Assembly: GCA_022575985.1 (NCBI GenBank)
Contig: JAKSXM010000263.1
Coordinates: 6,304,001-6,368,000 of the forward strand
DNA from: Anagrus nilaparvatae
Lineage: Eukaryota; Arthropoda; Insecta; Hymenoptera; Mymaridae
Direction of reading: 5' to 3'
DNA length: 64,000 nt
In this document: one piece after another, positions 60,071 to 64,000 of the stretch
How positions within the stretch are numbered: position 1 is the stretch's first letter
Layout of the letters: the number at the start of each line of letters is the position of its first letter
Position numbers and translations under genes: made by a program
Notes under the pieces: generated by a model
The model's database searches: none
What the model was told of the DNA's origin: nothing
The model's input: the letters and a program-made list of their open reading frames with translations, nothing else

Positions 60071-60289
60071 TTGAGTTTTTCTCCACCATATATTTTCTAA
60101 TTTTCCAAGATGGCTGACAAAAATTATGAAACAAGAACTTTCTACATTACCTGGGGATTTTGAAGATTGAGAAAAACGTTTTTATGGATGAATATTTTCA
60201 TTTTTTTCCCTTATTATATTTTCCAATTTTCCAATATGGCTGACAAAAATTATAAAAAAAGAACTTGCTACATTACCTGGGTATTTTGA
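60071..60289. repeat. ~126-bp satellite units, left of the Copia insertion
   Basis: CCAAGATGGCTGAC (60105) and CCAATATGGCTGAC (60231) are 126 bp apart, with parallel flanks (GAAAAACGTTTTTATGGATG, ACATTACCTGGG). The last five bases, TTTGA (60285-60289), are the left copy of the Copia target duplication. The same box occurs in the loop of the hairpin element at 35350-36073. Confidence 0.88.
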
Positions 60290-60565
60290 TATTGGAGTTA
60301 TTATTATATAATAAATATTAACACTAATTTATTATTAATATGTAATTATTTATTTAAATTCACATCTATTATTAATTATTAATACACATCTATTATTATA
60401 TTTAATTTAATATCAATCAAAATACAACGCGTCAATACATATCAATAACATAAGAAGTGCACTGCACAATGTCGGACGAACGACTGACTTCGTTTGCTCT
60501 CCTTCTTCTTTAACCTATGGTAAAAATAATTGACAATAGAGAGCGCCTCTAACTTGACTCCAACA
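60290..60565 (-). mobile_element. 3' LTR of the minus-strand Copia element
   Basis: 276 bp bounded by TGTTGGAGT and ACTCCAATA (terminal inverted repeat with one C-to-T change at the outer end). It follows the polypurine tract. Confidence 0.85.
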
Positions 60566-60673
60566 CCCCCTCCCGATCTCATTGTCACATCTATTTAGCA
60601 TCTGAAACAAATAACCAAAATATAATTTATCATTATTCTCTCATCTATAATATATAATATAACACATCTAATT

Positions 60674-62113
60674 TTAACAATCCAAGTTTAATAATAAATT
60701 AGTTAATTTATTTTTCAATTCAAAAGCTAAAGGTTTTGTGAATATATCTGCTAATTGCTCTTTTAAAGGAACCCACTGAACTTTTACGAAACCATGTTTA
60801 AGATAATCTTTAAGATAATCAGTATACACATCTATCTATGACGGAATCTCTTATTACCACTTAGTTTTAGTATTATCCCCAGCTACCGAATTACCACACC
60901 AAATTATAAATGTTTTTGAGGGAGGTATTATCATTAATTTTAATGAGTTGAATAATGCCATAATTTCTCTACTAACATAACTCATCGCTATATACTCAGC
61001 TTCACAATTAAATAATGAGACATTTGTTTGTTTTCTGATTTCCCAACTAATAGAATCACCATATAATTTAATTACAAACCCACACGTCGTTAATTATAGA
61101 AATTTTACAATTTGCAATTCTTGCATCATGACCTAATCATCTTCAGTAGAATTTACTTGATGTCTAATCAAAACATTAATAGCATACATGAGGTCAGGTC
61201 TGATAGCATTTGCTAAATAATGCAAACATCCAACAGCTTCTCTGTAAAGTATTTTTTTTTTTTTTTTAGTTTTCTTAGGATTTTCATAATCATTTGATTC
61301 TTCTTTTTCTCTTCTTTTGCGATTTAAGACTTGCTGTGTAACCATGGTAGTTCTTTGTGAATATATCTCACTAAATCCAAATCTTTTCAACATCTTTTCA
61401 ATATATTCTTCTTAAGTTAATTTTGTTATTCTTTCTTTTCTAATTCCTTATATTTTTATTCCTAGAAAAACTTTAGTCTCCCCAAAATTCCAAAATCTAT
61501 CATTTCAAATACTTTGCTTATATTTTGTTTAACCTCATCTAATTCATTTATGCTTGCAATAAACTTATCATCAACATAAAGTAATAAAATTAAAAACGTA
61601 CAATTTTTGATGCAATCTCAGTAAAGAATTCGTTCCAACGTTTAGGAATAATTTTAATCCATATAAAGATCTTTTAATTTTGCATACATTTTCTTGTCTA
61701 AATTTTTCAGAAACTTTAACTCCTTTTTGTATTTCCATATAAATCTCATCATCAATTTTCCATTAAGAAAAGCAGTTTTCACATTTATTTGACACACATC
61801 TAAGTCATACTTATTAATAATTACCAAAACTGCTCTTATTAATGCTAAACTTGAAACAGGAGCATAAGTTTCTTGTAAATTGTTTTCAATTGTACAAAAG
61901 TTTTCTTTCATTTTAGCAATTCGCTCCAATATAGCCCATAGCATCGGATTTGTAACATCTCTTGTCTTCATAACCAGCATTAACAGCAAGTGCCTGGGCT
62001 CCTTGATTAGAAACTCGTCTTGGTTCAATGTCATTATTTCTGTTTGTAGCCTCATCCTTTACAACATTCTTTTCTACAGCTTGATAAAACTCATCTCATA
62101 TTTCTTGATATGA
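60674..62113 (-). pseudogene. Copia RT-RNase H region, broken
   Basis: On the minus strand: ETYAPVSSLALIRAVLVI and DLDVCQINVKTAFLNGKL (RT fingers and palm, with the first catalytic Asp region), then YAKLKDLYMD. After a frameshift comes LLLYVDDKFIASIN (near 61560-61600, intact Asp pair). FGILGRLKFFLGIKI and a linker with a Lys run follow, then YREAVGCLHYLANAIRPDLMYAINVL (RNase H connection, 61133-61393). Finally VQWVPLKEQLADIFTKPL, the typical Copia C-terminus, stops at 60674. Several stops and frameshifts interrupt it. Confidence 0.88.
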
Positions 62114-63315
62114 CAATTTAAAGGCACTGGGAAAACTATATCATCAAATTCATCCCAAAATTCAATTGAATTTTATATTTTTATTTATTTTTTTTATTCT
62201 GAAGGTATTTTATATTAAATAATACAGAAGTTAGCTTATTTTCACATCTCTTAATTTCTTTGATTTTATTTAATATTTCTATTGGGTCTGGCACATTTAT
62301 AATTTTACGTGCTATTGAAAATCCATTCTATCAATTAAAATATTCCGGACTTTATGTTTATGCTTTTCAAGAATATTATATCAAGTTTTCATAGGATTTA
62401 ATTTTTAGATCTATGATGTATAATAAATGTTTCGCCCGTAATTCAGAATTAAAATAATTCATAACAAATTCAAATCTTATCTTATAATTTTTATTTATAT
62501 TCTCGACTTGAGCTATTATCACGCAAAAAATTATTTTTTTAAAAACTTCTTTCGAATCATTTAAAATTTACTCATCTCCATTAGAAGTATTATTAGTTAT
62601 GGAACTCATATTTTTAATTTCATAAACTATAAATAAAGTTTTAATTTATAACTCTTAATAAAGTTAAAACTATCAGGTCCTAGAGTCGAATTAAATATAA
62701 TAATGCTTTCATTGTTTAACTTATCTTCTAATCTTACCTGATTATTATTTTCTCTTCTATTAAGTTTGTTTAGAAGACTTGTAGCAATTTCTAACCTTTT
62801 AGTTAAGACGTCTATATTGACTTACTTATTTATGGACTTTTCTAACTCATCTAACTCATCTCTAATTTATCTTTTAAACATTTTATTGCATTATTGTTAA
62901 CTTCTATTATTACGTCCATTGCTCTTTGATTTTTACTAAATTTTCTTCATATACCCGTCTAATCTCATCTAGTTCTCGTCTATATTCTGTAGCTATAAAG
63001 TTATTATTAACTTTTGTTCCGGAACCTTTATTATTTTTCAGCTGAATATTATATTTTTCAAATCTTTTTATAATAGGTATAATTTTACCTTCTATGTTGG
63101 GGATCTTTTTACACTCATCTACCACTTCTAAATTTTTCTCATCGTTACATCTATCTTATATAATTTCTTATCTAAATTCTCATCAATCCCATCTATAATT
63201 TTATCATCAAAAATCTCATCTATCTCAGCATCCCAGTCCCCAACATTTTGCTGGATTTTTAGAGGTATAAGTAGTTTTCACCTACTGTCTCTTCTATTTC
63301 TACAGTTTCAGCCAT
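62114..63315 (-). pseudogene. Decayed gag-side region of the minus-strand Copia element
   Basis: An ATG at 63315 on the minus strand starts MAETVEIEETVGENYLYL, then stops. A 71-codon frame at 62910-63125 is charged and coiled-coil-like. No zinc knuckle, DSG protease site or integrase core was found, and stops are frequent. It is placed here by position between the 5' LTR and the RT. Confidence 0.5.
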
Positions 63316-63613
63316 TAAATATAATTTTTCAGCAGTTATATCATATATTGTTAAATAATAAAATATTACCTCTTAATATAAATATCAAGCAAAACTTCAA
63401 AATTTATTAACTGAACACAAGCATAATAAATTTTAGAAGTGAATGACCTCTTTTACTTCTGAACACAAGAATGTATCCAAGATCATCCTTGCAAATATAT
63501 GAAACTTAATGAACACAATTAAATTCCACATATTTACAAACCAGCTTATTTTTAAGATTTATTCATAAATATTAATTTAATTTATTATTTTTTTATTTAT
63601 TTTATTCTTTTTA

Positions 63614-63889
63614 TTTAAAAAAATGACGTCAAAAAAAAATAAACACACCTATGTAAAAAGATCTTTTTATTTTATAAAAATAGATATATAGTCCAAATAT
63701 TCTCATCTATCAACAATTTCATACTCGTAAGTATTTCATACTTCGTCTGAAGTATGAAATTACGTCTGAAGTATGACAATTTCATACTTCGTCAGTCGGA
63801 CGAACGACTGACTTCGTTTGCTCTCCCTCTTCTTTAACCTATAGTAAAAATAATTGACTATAGAGAGCGCCACTAACTTGACTCCAACA
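63614..63889 (-). mobile_element. 5' LTR of the minus-strand Copia element (inner end approximate)
   Basis: The first ~95 bp match the 3' LTR. The remainder diverges and carries GAAGTATGAAAT hairpins, so the inner boundary is set only by assuming the 276-bp length of the other LTR. Confidence 0.6.
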
Positions 63890-64000
63890 TTTGAAGATTG
63901 AAAAAAACGTTTTTATGGATACAAATTTTCATTTTTTCACCCAATTATATTTTTCAATTTTCCAAGATGGCGGGTAAAAATACGTAATATAATGAACTTC
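63890..64000. repeat. ~126-bp satellite units, right of the Copia insertion
   Basis: TTTGAAGATTG and AACGTTTTTATGGAT, then CCAAGATGGCGGG (63962), continue the satellite of 60071-60289. Subtracting the 3,600-bp element and one 5-bp duplication puts this box 126 bp after the one at 60231, exactly one unit. The array runs off the window end. Confidence 0.9.

Larger units (their letters stand above)
60290..63889 (-). mobile_element. Copia-type LTR retrotransposon, minus strand, 3.6 kb
   Basis: On the minus strand the 5' LTR starts TGTTGGAGTCAAGTTAG at 63889. The 3' LTR starts with the same sequence at 60565 and ends ACTCCAATA at 60290. The 5-bp target TTTGA is duplicated at 60285-60289 and 63890-63894. 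The polypurine tract GATCGGGAGGGGG (minus strand, 60566-60578) precedes the 3' LTR. The first ~95 bp of the two LTRs match closely; beyond that the 5' LTR differs, with repeated CATACTTCGTCTGAAGTATG hairpins near 63720-63800. The interior holds a decayed gag region and an RT-RNase H region but no recognisable integrase, so it is probably internally deleted. Confidence 0.92.

Overview
The window is a eukaryotic, very AT-rich stretch made almost entirely of transposable elements, their fossils and AT-rich spacer. Spliceosomal introns, APE-type LINEs, Copia-type LTR elements, P-element/THAP9-type transposases and many hairpin (foldback) elements point to an arthropod, most likely an insect. A hymenopteran or similar small-genome insect would fit, but nothing here fixes the taxon. 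No intact host gene, tRNA, rRNA or CRISPR array was found. The only long intact reading frame is the left-edge one (1-1683), a partial ORF with OTU-protease-like spacing of Cys, Trp and His. Every other coding region is a mobile-element gene broken by stops or frameshifts.

Layout. 1-1683: partial OTU-like ORF. 1684-4769: AT-rich spacer. 4770-6390: 120-bp satellite of about 13.5 units with a 4-unit higher-order period, followed by a degenerate ~125-bp array to about 7200. 7845-8676: polypurine tract and 3' LTR of an otherwise deleted LTR retrotransposon. 8677-13085: interspersed repeat copy, two large palindromes and a TTAA-flanked hairpin element. 13581-14660: 3' end of a LINE. 14826-21432: a complete P-superfamily element with inverted termini and a perfect 8-bp target duplication, holding a six-exon THAP transposase gene killed by three stops. 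It sits in one arm of an older foldback repeat whose other arm lies at 23943-24450, beyond a minus-strand LINE (21921-23941).

24450-31690: a diverged foldback repeat family carrying a TA-flanked element (26197-26733) and a 1.2-kb TTAA-flanked hairpin (26850-28084), then another interspersed repeat and spacer. 31693-41501: a 9.8-kb element with inverted arms of about 1.5 kb. A 5'-truncated LINE (32613-36219) with target duplication TGTCC interrupts its left arm, and that LINE carries a TA-flanked hairpin element in its 3' UTR. A perfect TTAA hairpin (37680-38154) lies in the middle, and the right arm has expanded a ~462-bp tandem repeat.

43478-47700: an inverted-repeat pair enclosing a TTAA hairpin and a Copia gag-protease fossil. 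49163-50735: 1.57-kb palindrome. 51045-52499: minus-strand THAP9-like transposase fossil. 54195-57640: the longest LINE of the window, with endonuclease and reverse transcriptase. 58454-59909: Copia integrase-to-RT fossil. 60290-63889: a minus-strand Copia element with a 5-bp TTTGA duplication, inserted in a 126-bp satellite. Removing the element plus one TTTGA restores the satellite phase exactly.

The genes do not form a pathway. The window records successive nested insertions, and several can be ordered in time from interrupted repeats and empty paralogous sites.
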